This document shows positions 24,390 through 32,813 of a stretch of DNA of 42,525 nt, piece by piece (positions within the stretch are counted from its first letter, which is position 1; every line of letters starts with the position of its first letter). Origin of the DNA: Spirochaetales bacterium (GTDB lineage Bacteria; Spirochaetota; Spirochaetia; DSM-2461); NCBI GenBank assembly GCA_028533045.1, contig JAQQAP010000035.1, positions 1 through 42,525 of the forward strand. The letters are read 5' to 3'. Under the pieces are notes generated by a model. That model saw nothing but the letters and a program-made list of their open reading frames with translations. It ran no database searches and had not been told where the DNA came from. The translations under genes were made by a program, and so were the position numbers.

Positions 24390-25460
24390 TCAGTTTTGGG
24401 ATATTTTCTGGTCAATAAGGCAGTACCAACCGGTGGCATAGGTTTCAAAACCGGGCGAGTATCCGTAGGCTATGAGGCGGAATCCGTCGGAGGATTCTAT
24501 AATTTCATAGTCATTTTTGCGGGAACTTAGAATCTTTTCCAGATGGGGGAGGCTGATCTTTTCTCCTTCTCCTTTTTCGCTGGTAGAAGCCAGGACAATC
24601 CCGGTCTCATCAATAATATGGATGTCCGTAGGAATTTGGTGAACCTCCAGGTCCTCCTTGAGGTCCAGTGAACAGATGCGACCCAAAACGGCATCCACCA
24701 GTCCTTTCCAGTTAAAGAAAATTCCCAACACTCCCAGCGGTTCATTTGAATTATTGTTCCGATCGTCTACGCGGCAGCTGTAAACGAGAACTTTTTCGTT
24801 GTTTACCAAGGGACTGGCATGGGTGGACTGAAAGGAGTACTCATCGCCGCTACTCGATAGAAGAGCCTTTTTGAACCAAACCGCGTCACTGCAGGATTTA
24901 CCCTTTACCTTATGGATGTTTTCCCGTCCGTTTGAGACAATGGCACCCCGGGCATTTATAAGAAAGAGATCCAGGTAAACCGTATAGGAATCGAGGATGA
25001 TACCCAGCCTTTCTGAAGCGTATTGTTCCTGTTCTGTCTTTTGTGTATTTAAGGCATCAACCAGGGAGGGATCGGTGGCCCACCAGCGAACATCGCAGGT
25101 TCTTTCATAGAGGTTTCTATCTATCACATCCATAATGGAAAGAGCAATTTGAGAGAGACGTTCCCCCCGGACTTGCTTGGCCATACCTTCGCTTATTCCA
25201 ATAAGACGCTGAACTTCTTCGCTGATTTTTTCCTGCATTTGTACAGAGATTTCGATGATTTCATCATTTAGGTGGCTGAATTCGTTAGCCACGATTCGGA
25301 AACCCACACCTTGAGTTCCACTTCGGGCTGCTTCGATTCTCCCGTTGATGGCGATAACGCCGGTTCTTTCCGATAGGTCCTGAATGTTGTAGATGGAAGT
25401 ATCAAGATTGGCTTTTATGGTGGAAGCGATTTGGGCAATATATTCCGGTTTGTAGTTCAT
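24390..25460 (-). CDS. Soluble protein with N-terminal chemoreceptor-tip segment and C-terminal Cache-like sensor
   Basis: Residues 30-70 (GVIAINGRIEAARSGTQGVG, then FRIVANEFSHL) match the hairpin tip of methyl-accepting chemotaxis proteins, which contacts CheA and CheW. Residues from about 125 to 340 look like a dCache-type ligand-binding domain (RWWATDPSLVDALNT, LFLINARGAIVSNG, VLVYSCRVDD, GVLGIFFNWKGLV, IHIIDETGIVLAS). No membrane segment or signal peptide is visible. Cache domains are usually outside the cell and N-terminal to the signalling part, so the order here is reversed and the sensor would be cytosolic. The start has no Shine-Dalgarno. The tip is short, without methylation helices, so it may bind receptors rather than act as one. 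Confidence 0.7.
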   Translation of the reverse strand: MNYKPEYIAQIASTIKANLDTSIYNIQDLSERTGVIAINGRIEAARSGTQGVGFRIVANEFSHLNDEIIEISVQMQEKISEEVQRLIGISEGMAKQVRGERLSQIALSIMDVIDRNLYERTCDVRWWATDPSLVDALNTQKTEQEQYASERLGIILDSYTVYLDLFLINARGAIVSNGRENIHKVKGKSCSDAVWFKKALLSSSGDEYSFQSTHASPLVNNEKVLVYSCRVDDRNNNSNEPLGVLGIFFNWKGLVDAVLGRICSLDLKEDLEVHQIPTDIHIIDETGIVLASTSEKGEGEKISLPHLEKILSSRKNDYEIIESSDGFRLIAYGYSPGFETYATGWYCLIDQKISQN

Positions 25461-25597
25461 ATGATAATGTTCGGTACTTATGCTCTTAAAAATTAGCCCT
25501 GAACAAAGGAATAAGTTATTTGTAGGTAAAGATATACGTAATCGTTAAAAGTACGTAAAGGTGGAAGTTTGTGATCTCTTCCCGGGATTTCCTCTTC

Positions 25598-25745
25598 GTA
25601 GTTTTGTGGGAGGGATTGAAGCGGTTATGGGCCTCGGGGGCCCGGCGGCGGGACAGAGCCGGATTGAGCCTCCGGGAAAAGCCCATTTGAGCGGAAAGCC
25701 CGACGGCGGCACCGGCGCCGTCCCACCCCAAATTCTTATGTTTTT
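25598..25745 (-). repeat. GC-rich intergenic element, copy A of a candidate dispersed repeat
   Basis: This block is far richer in G and C than the AT-rich DNA around it, and it lies in the 426-bp gap between divergent genes. Read on the minus strand it carries CGGGCTTTCC, CCGGC, GTCCC, GCCGGGCCC and ATCCCT in that order, the same order as in 36476-36575. A GACGGCG/CGCCGTC hairpin lies at its minus-strand 5' side. Short open frames cross it on both strands, but they have no ribosome site and low-complexity products. The rest of the gap holds only the downstream promoter. Confidence 0.4.
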
Positions 25746-25822
25746 CGAGCAAAGTTAGGCGTGCCAAATTGTAATTTTATATACCATCTGTATTTAAAAT
25801 CGATAAAAACATACCGGAATAC

Positions 25823-25851
25823 TTGCCATTTAGATACATTTTCATTAAGAT
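25823..25851 (+). promoter_or_regulatory. Promoter of the NifU-like/GGGtGRT operon
   Basis: TTGCCA (25823-25828), a 17-bp spacer and TAAGAT (25846-25851) lie 35 bp before the start. A second possible pair (TTGTAA, TATTTA) lies farther upstream. Confidence 0.4.
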
Positions 25852-25886
25852 TTCCCAAAAAGAACAAGACCAAAGGAGTTAACGCT

Positions 25887-26579
25887 GTGCAGTATACTCA
25901 TGAAGTAGAAAATATGATGTGCGTTAAAAAGGGATGCGATCACGGTCCCTCTCCCATTCCCGAAGAAGGGAAATGGGTTCAGGCAAAGGAAGTTAAGGAC
26001 ATTTCCGGTTTTACCCACGGTGTAGGTTGGTGCGCCCCTCAGCAGGGAGCTTGTAAGCTGACTTTGAACATCAAGGAAGGTATTATTCAGGAAGCTCTGA
26101 TCGAAACTCTCGGTTGTACCGGTATGACTCATTCCGCTGCTATGGCCGGTGAAATTCTGCCCGGTAAGACGATTATCGAAGCATTGAATACCGACCTGGT
26201 TTGCGACGCTATCAATGTTGCTATGAGAGAACTTTTTCTGCAGATTGTTTACGGTAGATCCCAGTCTGCTTTCTCCGAAGACGGTCTCCCCATTGGGGCC
26301 GGTCTGGAAGACCTTGGTAAGGGTTTGCGTTCCGTATGCGGTACCATTCACTCTACCGGCGCCAAGGGTGTTCGCTATCTGGAAACCACCGAAGGTTACA
26401 TTACCAAGATGGGTCTGGACAAGAACAACGAAGTAATCGGTTACAGCTTTGTTCACCTGGGTAAGATGATGGATTTCATCACCAAGGGTGATTCGGCTGA
26501 TGAGGCTTTGAAGAAGGCCAGCGGAACTTACGGTCGTTATGACGATGCCGTTAAGTACATCGATCCCAGACACGAGTAG
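25887..26579 (+). CDS. NifU/IscU-like iron-sulfur scaffold partner of GGGtGRT protein
   Basis: This 230-residue protein resembles the IscU/NifU scaffold fold. CKLTLNIKEGIIQEALIETLGCTGMTHSAAMAGEILPGKT matches the family pattern in which two cysteines (here Cys56 or Cys49, and Cys77) hold a cluster. Further cysteines are at 12, 17, 106 and 151. It lacks the ferredoxin and NFU domains of full NifU, and carries a C-terminal extension with GYSFVHLGKMMDFI. The start is GTG 25887, eight bases after AAAGGAG. The GGGtGRT gene begins 11 bp after its stop, and this pairing is known from anaerobes. Codon use is strongly biased, which suggests high expression. The exact role is unknown. Confidence 0.82.
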   Translation: MQYTHEVENMMCVKKGCDHGPSPIPEEGKWVQAKEVKDISGFTHGVGWCAPQQGACKLTLNIKEGIIQEALIETLGCTGMTHSAAMAGEILPGKTIIEALNTDLVCDAINVAMRELFLQIVYGRSQSAFSEDGLPIGAGLEDLGKGLRSVCGTIHSTGAKGVRYLETTEGYITKMGLDKNNEVIGYSFVHLGKMMDFITKGDSADEALKKASGTYGRYDDAVKYIDPRHE

Positions 26580-26590
26580 GAGGAGAAATT

Positions 26591-27589
26591 ATGCCCCTTT
26601 TTGAAGGATACAGCAGAAGAATTAAACAGATCGATGCCTACTGTAAAGAAGTAGGGATCAAAGATATAGAAGAAGCCCGGAAAATCTGTGAAGACAAGGG
26701 TGTTGACGTATATACTCTGGTAAAAGAGATTCAGCCCATCGTTTTCGAAAACGCTTGCTGGGCTTACATCCTCGGCGCCGCCGCGGCTATCAAGAAAGGT
26801 CAGACCAAGGCTGCCGACGTGGCCGAAACTCTCGGTGAGGGTCTGCAGGCTTTCTGTATTCCCGGTTCCGTTGCGGATGATAGAAAGGTAGGTATCGGTC
26901 ACGGTAACCTGGCTTCCATGCTCCTTAGAGAAGAAACCACCTGTTTCGCCTTCCTCGCCGGTCACGAATCTTTCGCTGCCGCCGAAGGTGCTATCGGTCT
27001 GGCCCGTTCCGCCAACAAGGCTCGTAAGGAACCCCTGCGGGTTATCCTGAACGGTCTTGGTAAGGATGCTGCCTACCTGATCGCTCGAATCAACGGTTTT
27101 ACCCACGTACAGACTCAGTTTGACTACGCCACCGGCGAAGTTAAGATTGTTAAGGAAACCGCTTTCTCCGACGGAGAAAGAGCCAAGGTTCGCTGTTATG
27201 GTGCCGACGATGTTCGGGAAGGTGTGGCTATCCTCCACTCCGAAGACGTTGACGTTTCCATTACAGGAAACTCCACCAACCCCACCAGATTCCAGCACCC
27301 CGTTGCCGGTACATACAAGAAAGAGTGTGTACAGCAGGGCAAGAAGTACTTCTCCGTGGCTTCCGGCGGTGGTACAGGTAGAACCCTCCACCCCGATAAC
27401 ATGGCCGCCGGTCCCGCCTCTTACGGTATGACCGACACCATGGGAAGAATGCACTCCGACGCTCAGTTCGCCGGTTCTTCTTCTGTTCCCGCCCACGTAG
27501 AAATGATGGGACTTATTGGTATGGGTAACAACCCCATGGTAGGAGCTTCCGTTGCGGTAGCTGTTGCTGTTGAGCAGGTTATGAAATAA
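26591..27589 (+). CDS. GGGtGRT protein (conserved family of unknown function)
   Basis: The 332-residue protein carries the name-giving motif SGGGTGRT at residues 258-265, followed by a Gly/Ala/Met-rich C-terminus (AGPASYGMTDTMGRMHSDAQ, GLIGMGNNPMVGASVAVAVA). The N-terminus is helical and charged (EGYSRRIKQIDAYCKEVGIKD). Mid-protein motifs include GIGHGNLASMLLREETTCFAFLAGHESFAA. I recognise it as the GGGtGRT family, which has no assigned reaction. AGGAGG precedes ATG. It shares an operon and biased codon use with the NifU-like gene and ends at a strong terminator. A role in cofactor or cluster biology of anaerobic metabolism is an inference from the partner only. Confidence 0.93.
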   Translation: MPLFEGYSRRIKQIDAYCKEVGIKDIEEARKICEDKGVDVYTLVKEIQPIVFENACWAYILGAAAAIKKGQTKAADVAETLGEGLQAFCIPGSVADDRKVGIGHGNLASMLLREETTCFAFLAGHESFAAAEGAIGLARSANKARKEPLRVILNGLGKDAAYLIARINGFTHVQTQFDYATGEVKIVKETAFSDGERAKVRCYGADDVREGVAILHSEDVDVSITGNSTNPTRFQHPVAGTYKKECVQQGKKYFSVASGGGTGRTLHPDNMAAGPASYGMTDTMGRMHSDAQFAGSSSVPAHVEMMGLIGMGNNPMVGASVAVAVAVEQVMK

Positions 27590-27675
27590 AATCCTTATTT
27601 TGAAGGGCATCTTTATCTGCTCATTCAAAAAAAGGATTTATGTATGTTTAGATCGGTTTTGCCGATTGATTGAAG

Positions 27676-27709
27676 GGCCGCCTTCCTTTGGGGAGGGCGG
27701 CCTTTTTTT
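27676..27709 (+). terminator. Intrinsic terminator of the GGGtGRT operon
   Basis: GGCCGCC (27676-27682) pairs with GGCGGCC (27696-27702), and inner bases may pair further. Seven T follow (27703-27709). The T run reaches the stop codon of the convergent HD-GYP gene. Confidence 0.9.
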
Positions 27710-28919
27710 AGCTATTTTTAAAATCATCGGAGGACTCAAGAAAGACATCTGTGATTTGAGGATCGAAGTGAGTTCCTTTGCCTTCGAGGATGATCTCCAG
27801 GGCTTTTTTATGGGGAAAAGCTTTTTTATAGGGTCTTTCGCTGGTAAGGGCATCGTATACGTCGACTAGAGCGACGATCCGGGCGGAGAGGGGTATTTCG
27901 ATGCCTTTGAGCCCGTCGGGATAACCCGACCCGTCCCATTTTTCATGATGGTGGCCCGCAATTTCCTTACCCAGTTGATAGAGAGACCGGCCGCTGATAT
28001 TTTTATCTATCTCTTTAATTACATCTTCTCCCAGAAGGGGATGCTTTTTTATCTTTTCGAACTCTTCTTCGGTCAGAGGGGCTTTTTTTAGCAGTATGCT
28101 ATCGGAAATACCTACTTTGCCTATGTCATGAAGAATGGAAGAGAGTCCCAAGTCCTGTATATAGGCTTCCGAAATATATCCGTCATGGATTTTCTTTTCC
28201 ATCATTCGTCTTGCCAGGAGTTCCGTAAAGGCCTGTATTCTTAAAAGATGTTCACCCGTATCCGTATCCCTGTACTCCGCTAATTTAGCCAGACCGACGA
28301 TGGTGGCTTTACGGGTTTCCTCCGAATGGGCGAGCATTGTGGTAAAGCCGCTGACATAGATAAAGTTCGCCACAACAATAACTATATTCAGTACTATGAA
28401 GTTAATGGCTCTGACAAACAGGATATTTACATTGGAAGAGATTTCCCCGCATTCCGGCAGGTAACCGCCGGTCACAAGGAATAATATCGTCCCCTGGCTC
28501 ACTATATTAATCAGGAGCGATATCAATGAAGCTTTTGTTCCCAATATAAGGCTTGTCATGAGAGAGAAGGCGAACAACCAGAGGTTTCCTACTCCCGTCG
28601 GTCCGAGCAATACCAGGAGTACTACTCCCAAACCGTAAAATACTATCGAACCGATTAGAGCTTTAATCATGTAATTTAGTGGTTTGAATAAAGCGGTAAA
28701 CAGTATAAGTAGATAGGCGACTGTATCGAGAATGATGATTTCCGGCAGGTTGTCCCGCCAGGCGAAATAGGCGCTGGGGATGTAGGCAATAAGTCCGAAG
28801 ATACTGAAAAAAAGAAAAATGGCATCACAGATTCTTTGGCGCCAATATTGGATATGGTGCTCTAAATATAAGGCGGTGCTGCTGGATGAGTCTTTCATGT
28901 ATTTTCCGCTTTTCTTCAC
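27708..28919 (-). CDS. Membrane-anchored HD-GYP phosphodiesterase
   Basis: HD-GYP proteins hydrolyse cyclic di-GMP. The N-terminal half has about six membrane helices (roughly residues 25-215). The C-terminal half has the catalytic motifs: HDIGKVGISDSILLK with the HD pair near residue 265, then HHHEKWDGSGYPDG near 325 with the GYP signature, and ALVDVYDALTSERPYKKA. Both metal-site motifs are complete, so activity is likely. The start is GTG 28919, eleven bases after AGGAGA; ATG 28898 is an alternative with a weaker site. The membrane part may sense an envelope or ligand signal. The gene converges on the GGGtGRT operon. Confidence 0.9.
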   Translation of the reverse strand: MKKSGKYMKDSSSSTALYLEHHIQYWRQRICDAIFLFFSIFGLIAYIPSAYFAWRDNLPEIIILDTVAYLLILFTALFKPLNYMIKALIGSIVFYGLGVVLLVLLGPTGVGNLWLFAFSLMTSLILGTKASLISLLINIVSQGTILFLVTGGYLPECGEISSNVNILFVRAINFIVLNIVIVVANFIYVSGFTTMLAHSEETRKATIVGLAKLAEYRDTDTGEHLLRIQAFTELLARRMMEKKIHDGYISEAYIQDLGLSSILHDIGKVGISDSILLKKAPLTEEEFEKIKKHPLLGEDVIKEIDKNISGRSLYQLGKEIAGHHHEKWDGSGYPDGLKGIEIPLSARIVALVDVYDALTSERPYKKAFPHKKALEIILEGKGTHFDPQITDVFLESSDDFKNS

Positions 28920-29061
28920 GGGACAGATGTTCTCCTGCTAAGAATAATTTTATGAGTTAATAGGGAATATTTCAAATAAAATCAGAATGAAAAAAACTTG
29001 TTTAAAATAATTCCGGAAATTAGACTTTATAGTGAGAATGATATCCACGCGGTCTCCATGA

Positions 29062-29280
29062 AATAGAAAGGATGCTAGGGGACACATTGGAACAAAGGGA
29101 AAGGCTGTTAAGGTTGCGGTGATATTTCAGAATGCGGTTTTCGCAGTACAACTGGTTCCCAATGCTCAAAATCTTAAGGAAAAATCGGATGAACTGAGAT
29201 ATTCCGTATCATTCTTAAATTATCATAATTTCGGTAGTCAATTAATATTTTCACAAACATACAAATATGTAGTAAATTAA
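29062..29280 (+). pseudogene. Relic of a chemoreceptor C-terminus
   Basis: The 484-bp gap between the HD-GYP and aapJ genes contains an open stretch without a start or ribosome site. Its translation includes GKAVKVAVIFQNAVFAVQLV followed by PNAQNLKEKSDELRYSVSFL. These align with the end of methyl-accepting chemotaxis proteins (typically AVqqmDqviQQNA, then a helix ending L-x6-F). Codons before it are interrupted by a stop at 29059-29061. The two intact receptors in this window have different tails, so it is not a recent copy of either. I read it as the decayed 3' end of a lost receptor gene. Confidence 0.45.
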
Positions 29281-29355
29281 AATACTTCACACCATATGGT
29301 CGTTTTGTATAAATTATTCCTCTCTCTTAAAGTTTAAATGGGTCAAATTGCTAAC

Positions 29356-29370
29356 TGGCACGTTTATTGC
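29356..29370 (+). promoter_or_regulatory. Sigma-54 promoter of the aap operon
   Basis: TGGCACGTTTATTGC matches the sigma-54 -24/-12 consensus (TGGCAC-N5-TTGCW) with GG at 29357-29358 and GC at 29369-29370, exactly ten bases between. Transcription would start near 29382, leaving a leader of about 22 nt with a GGAGAG ribosome site. I could not identify an activator site upstream. Confidence 0.85.
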
Positions 29371-29403
29371 TTTTAATTAGCAAATACTTTTTGGAGAGAT
29401 ATA

Positions 29404-30480
29404 ATGTCAAGAAAATCTTCTATTAAATTAACCGTTGCTGCGTCCGTTTTGGCGCTGGCTTCCGTCCTTTTTGCTTCCTGTGGCGCCGATGAATCGTCCA
29501 CAGCCGATGCGGCTCCCGCTGCAGAAAAAACTACCCTGGAACTGGTTCAGGAACGTGGTAAGCTCGTTCTTGGTGTAACCGCCGGTGTTCCCGGATACTC
29601 CGCACCCGATTCCGAGGGTGTATGGCAGGGTTTTGACGTAGACCTCGGTCGAGCTGTTGCCGCCGCCGTTCTTGCCGATCCCGACGCTGTTGAATGTCGT
29701 CCCCTTAGTGCTAAAGAAAGATTCACCGCCCTTCAGTCCGGTGAAATTGATGTTCTTAGCCGTGTAACTACCTGGACCGCCAGCCGTGACAGTACTCTTG
29801 GTGTTAACTTCGCCGGTGTAAACTACTACGACGGTCAGGGCTTCCTTGTTGCCAAGGATTCCGGTATTACTTCCCTTGCCGAACTCGACGGCGCTACCAT
29901 TGCCGTACAGGCCGGTACCACCACCGAGCTCAACCTTTCCGACTACTTCAGAAAGAACGGTATGGAAATGGAACTCATTACCTTTGAAAAGAACGACCAG
30001 GCTTCCGCTGCTCTTGAAGCGGGACGTGCCGACGCTGCCACTAGTGACCAGTCTCAGCTTTACGCTCTTAGAACCAAGTTTAAGAATCCCGAAGACTTCA
30101 TCATGCTTCCCGAAGTAATTTCCAAGGAACCCCTTGGTCCCGTTGTTAGCCAGGGTGATGACCAGTGGCTCGACATCGTTGCATGGACTCTCCAGGCTAT
30201 GATCAATGCCGAAGAGTACGGTGTAACCAGCGAAAACGTAGATGAAATGAAAGCTACCAGCAACAACCCCAACGTTAAGAGACTTCTTGGTGTTGAAGGC
30301 GGTATCTGGGAAGGTTACGGCCTGAGCGCCGATGCCGGTTACAACATCATCAAGATGGTAGGTAACTACGGTGAGTGTTTCGACAGAAACCTCGGTGCCG
30401 GTTCTCCCCTGAATATTGCCCGTGGATACAACGCTCTTTGGACCGAAGGCGGTCTGCAGTACGGTCTTCCCATTAGATAG
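29404..30480 (+). CDS. aapJ: General amino-acid ABC transporter, substrate-binding lipoprotein
   Basis: This is the extracytoplasmic binding protein of a broad-range L-amino-acid importer of the AapJQMP/Bzt type. The signal ends ALASVLFASC with Cys26 as the lipid anchor. The mature protein has the family-3 solute-binding fold: GKLVLGVTAGVPGYSAPDSE, WQGFDVDLGRAVAAAV and LAELDGATIAVQAGTTTELN. The remaining length and the C-terminal GVEGGIWEGYGLSADAG are typical of AapJ rather than of GlnH. Codon bias is strong, fitting its need to exceed the permease in amount. A sigma-54 promoter precedes it, and a stable hairpin separates it from the permease genes. Confidence 0.93.
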   Translation: MSRKSSIKLTVAASVLALASVLFASCGADESSTADAAPAAEKTTLELVQERGKLVLGVTAGVPGYSAPDSEGVWQGFDVDLGRAVAAAVLADPDAVECRPLSAKERFTALQSGEIDVLSRVTTWTASRDSTLGVNFAGVNYYDGQGFLVAKDSGITSLAELDGATIAVQAGTTTELNLSDYFRKNGMEMELITFEKNDQASAALEAGRADAATSDQSQLYALRTKFKNPEDFIMLPEVISKEPLGPVVSQGDDQWLDIVAWTLQAMINAEEYGVTSENVDEMKATSNNPNVKRLLGVEGGIWEGYGLSADAGYNIIKMVGNYGECFDRNLGAGSPLNIARGYNALWTEGGLQYGLPIR

Positions 30481-30495
30481 GACATAACAAATATA

Positions 30496-30523
30496 CTGCC
30501 CGCTGGTTTTAGCCGGCGGGCAG
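30496..30523 (+). promoter_or_regulatory. Intercistronic hairpin between aapJ and aapQ
   Basis: CTGCCCGCTGG (30496-30506) pairs with CCGGCGGGCAG (30513-30523), eleven pairs with one G-U, around a TTTTAG loop. No T run follows, so it is unlikely to stop transcription fully. Such hairpins after binding-protein genes commonly protect the upstream message from 3' decay and keep binding protein above permease. Confidence 0.6.
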
Positions 30524-30553
30524 ATTCAGAGAGCAATACAGGTTGTAAAGAAA

Positions 30554-31723
30554 ATGAACAAAACGAAAATTAAAAATCTGACAATACAGACGGCCCTGAT
30601 AGCAGCCCTGTTGGCTATGTTTGTCTTTTTCGGATTCAATTATATCAAAAACATCAATCAGAGAAACATAGGAATTGGATTTGGCTTTCTCAATGAAACG
30701 GCCGGATTCTCCATCAGTCAGACTTTGATTTCCTATACCGAGGCGGATACCTTCGGGCGGACCTTTGTCATAGGGCTTCTCAATACCCTTTTGGCTTCCG
30801 TAATCAGTATCCTTTTAGCTACTCTTCTTGGGTTTGTTTTGGGGCTCATGCGAATGTCCGAGAACAAACTGATTAACCGGACAGCCCTTGTTTACGTGGA
30901 AACTTTAAGAAACATACCGCCCCTTTTGCACGTACTTTTCTGGTACCAGGTAGTGTTCCTTAATGTACTTCCTCCCTTTAAGCAGTCCTTTAAGCTGGGT
31001 GAGTGGCTTTATATCAATGTTAGAGGAATCACCGTACCCTCCTTCATACCTCAGGATAATGCCATAACTTTCCATATTTTGGCATTCATTGCCATTTGCG
31101 GTATTATTTACCTGAGTATAGTCAAGAAAAGAATGGTTTTGAGGGGAGTCCATAAAACCCTCTGGCCCTGGCAGGTACTTATTTTTGCCGCTATGGTCGC
31201 CTATGCCTGGATCGTAAAACCCTACGTCATGGTGCTTCCCCAGATTACGAAATTCAAGTTTTCCAGCGGAATGACCATTAGACCGGAACTCTTTTCCGTT
31301 GTCGTGGCCATGGGGACCTATACCTCCACCTACATTTCGGAAATTGTCCGTTCTTCCATTATGGCCGTTCCCAAGGGACAGTTGGAAGCGGGAAAGAGTC
31401 TGGGATTTTCTCCCTACCGGAGACTTCAGCTCATTATTATTCCCCAGGCCATGAGAACCATGATTCCCCCTGTGACGAATCAGTATTTGAACATTATCAA
31501 GAATACCTCATTGGGTATGGCCGTGGCCTATCCCGATTTAACTTCCGTCTTTGCCGGAACAACCCTGAATCAGACAGGAAAGGCCCTGGAGGTCATGTCC
31601 ATCGTCATGATCACCTACCTCTCCATCAGCCTGACAACCTCCTTGTTGATGAACTGGTACAATAAATCCATCATCGACCGTAAGGGTGCGATGTTGGCCA
31701 AGGAGGATATCCCCGTTGAATAA
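30554..31723 (+). CDS. aapQ: General amino-acid ABC transporter, permease (AapQ type)
   Basis: This 389-residue inner-membrane protein has the His/Glu/Gln-type permease fold. The conserved coupling loop is QLEAGKSLGFSPYRRLQLIIIPQAMRTMIPPVTNQYLN near residue 280, and VETLRNIPPLLHVLFWYQ near 115 is typical of the amino-acid family. The longer first part with extra helices is normal for AapQ. It forms the translocation pore together with AapM. The next gene starts inside its last codons (8-bp overlap), and an AGGAGG site for aapM lies within its coding end. Confidence 0.93.
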   Translation: MNKTKIKNLTIQTALIAALLAMFVFFGFNYIKNINQRNIGIGFGFLNETAGFSISQTLISYTEADTFGRTFVIGLLNTLLASVISILLATLLGFVLGLMRMSENKLINRTALVYVETLRNIPPLLHVLFWYQVVFLNVLPPFKQSFKLGEWLYINVRGITVPSFIPQDNAITFHILAFIAICGIIYLSIVKKRMVLRGVHKTLWPWQVLIFAAMVAYAWIVKPYVMVLPQITKFKFSSGMTIRPELFSVVVAMGTYTSTYISEIVRSSIMAVPKGQLEAGKSLGFSPYRRLQLIIIPQAMRTMIPPVTNQYLNIIKNTSLGMAVAYPDLTSVFAGTTLNQTGKALEVMSIVMITYLSISLTTSLLMNWYNKSIIDRKGAMLAKEDIPVE

Positions 31724-32813
31724 GAAAATTATAGAGAAGATAAAGTCTATTCAGAAAGACTATTTTAATACCCCCTTTAACGCGATTTTGAGCCTTTTTA
31801 TGCTCTTTATTTTGGTAAAGGCCGCAATTTGGATCGTAAACTGGGCTTTTATCAAGGCCGTTTGGGTGGGCGATTCAAGAGACGTAGCCCGTGAGGGAGG
31901 CGCCACCTGGGCATTCGTTATTGCGAAACTACGCTTTTTTGCCTTTGGTTTTTACCCCAAGAAGCATATTTGGCGGATCGTGGTGACCCTGGTTCTTCTT
32001 GTAGCTTCCTTCATTCCCTATTTTATGAAGTCTATTAAGCACAAGATGCTGGTATTTGCCGCCCATATGGTGGTGTGGCCCATCATCATTGGATTTTTTC
32101 TGGCCGGAGGAATCGGGCTCGAGAAGGTTGCCACCAACGATTGGGGGGGACTGACTCTAACTCTGATTCTTTCCCTCTTGGGACTGCTTTACTCCTTTCC
32201 TTTAGGGATCCTTTTAGCCCTGGGAAGACGAAGTGAACAGACCGTTATACGGGTGCTGAGCACAGCTTATATTGAGTTTTTTCGGGGTATCCCCCTTATT
32301 ACCATTCTGTTTATGGCTTCTGTTGTAGTTCCTTTCTTCCTGCCTTCCCAGATGCAGGTGGACAAGATTGTCCGTGTTGTATTGGGGATGACCTTCTTCC
32401 AGTCAGCCTATTTGGCAGAGGTTATTCGCGGTGGTCTTCAGGCCGTACCCAAAGGACAGTATGAGGCGGCTGACGCCCTGGGATTCAGGTTTGGTCTTCA
32501 GCAGTACTTGATCATTATGCCTCAGGTACTCAAGATTACCCTTTCCAACATTGGGGGGATTTCCATCTCCTTTATTAAGGACACTACCCTGGTATTGATT
32601 ATCGGGATGTTTGATCTGTTGGGTATCGTAACGCCTCTGGCCAGTGATACCAATTGGTTGGGTATGGAACCGGAAGGTCTGCTTTTTGCCGGCCTTGTTT
32701 ACTGGGCTATCTGTTTTGCCATCTCCCGCCTGACCTATAAAATGGAAGAGAAGGTGAATACCCTGCCAGACCGGGCCGCTGCAGTAGAGATCCCCGAGGG
32801 AGTGGAAGCATGA
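31716..32813 (+). CDS. aapM: General amino-acid ABC transporter, permease (AapM type)
   Basis: This is the second permease subunit, about 365 residues. The coupling loop is [26 protein letters not shown] near residue 255. [27 protein letters not shown] is the typical transmembrane-loop signature, and [19 protein letters not shown] follows. I place the start at TTG 31716, nine bases after AGGAGG, within the end of aapQ. A longer in-frame start at 31686 has no ribosome site. The stop overlaps the aapP start (ATGA). Confidence 0.92.
   Translation: MNKKIIEKIKSIQKDYFNTPFNAILSLFMLFILVKAAIWIVNWAFIKAVWVGDSRDVAREGGATWAFVIAKLRFFAFGFYPKKHIWRIVVTLVLLVASFIPYFMKSIKHKMLVFAAHMVVWPIIIGFFLAGGIGLEKVATNDWGGLTLTLILSLLGLLYSFPLGILLALGRRSEQTVIRVLSTAYIEFFRGIPLITILFMASVVVPFFLPSQMQVDKIVRVVLGMTFFQSAYLAEVIRGGLQAVPKGQYEAADALGFRFGLQQYLIIMPQVLKITLSNIGGISISFIKDTTLVLIIGMFDLLGIVTPLASDTNWLGMEPEGLLFAGLVYWAICFAISRLTYKMEEKVNTLPDRAAAVEIPEGVEA

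Noticed and set aside
25598..25745. SRP RNA, tmRNA or 6S RNA in the GC-rich block
   Set aside because: The conserved SRP helix 8 loop and tmRNA tag features are not present, and the block resembles another intergenic stretch instead.
25516..25767. Short open frames on both strands over the GC-rich block
   Set aside because: Products are low-complexity, there are no ribosome sites, and the block shows repeat-like similarity to 36476-36575.
26537..27628. 363-codon open frame antisense to the GGGtGRT gene, and a similar 242-codon frame at 25845-26573
   Set aside because: Both mirror strongly biased genes and have no ribosome site or recognisable product. They are shadows of real genes.
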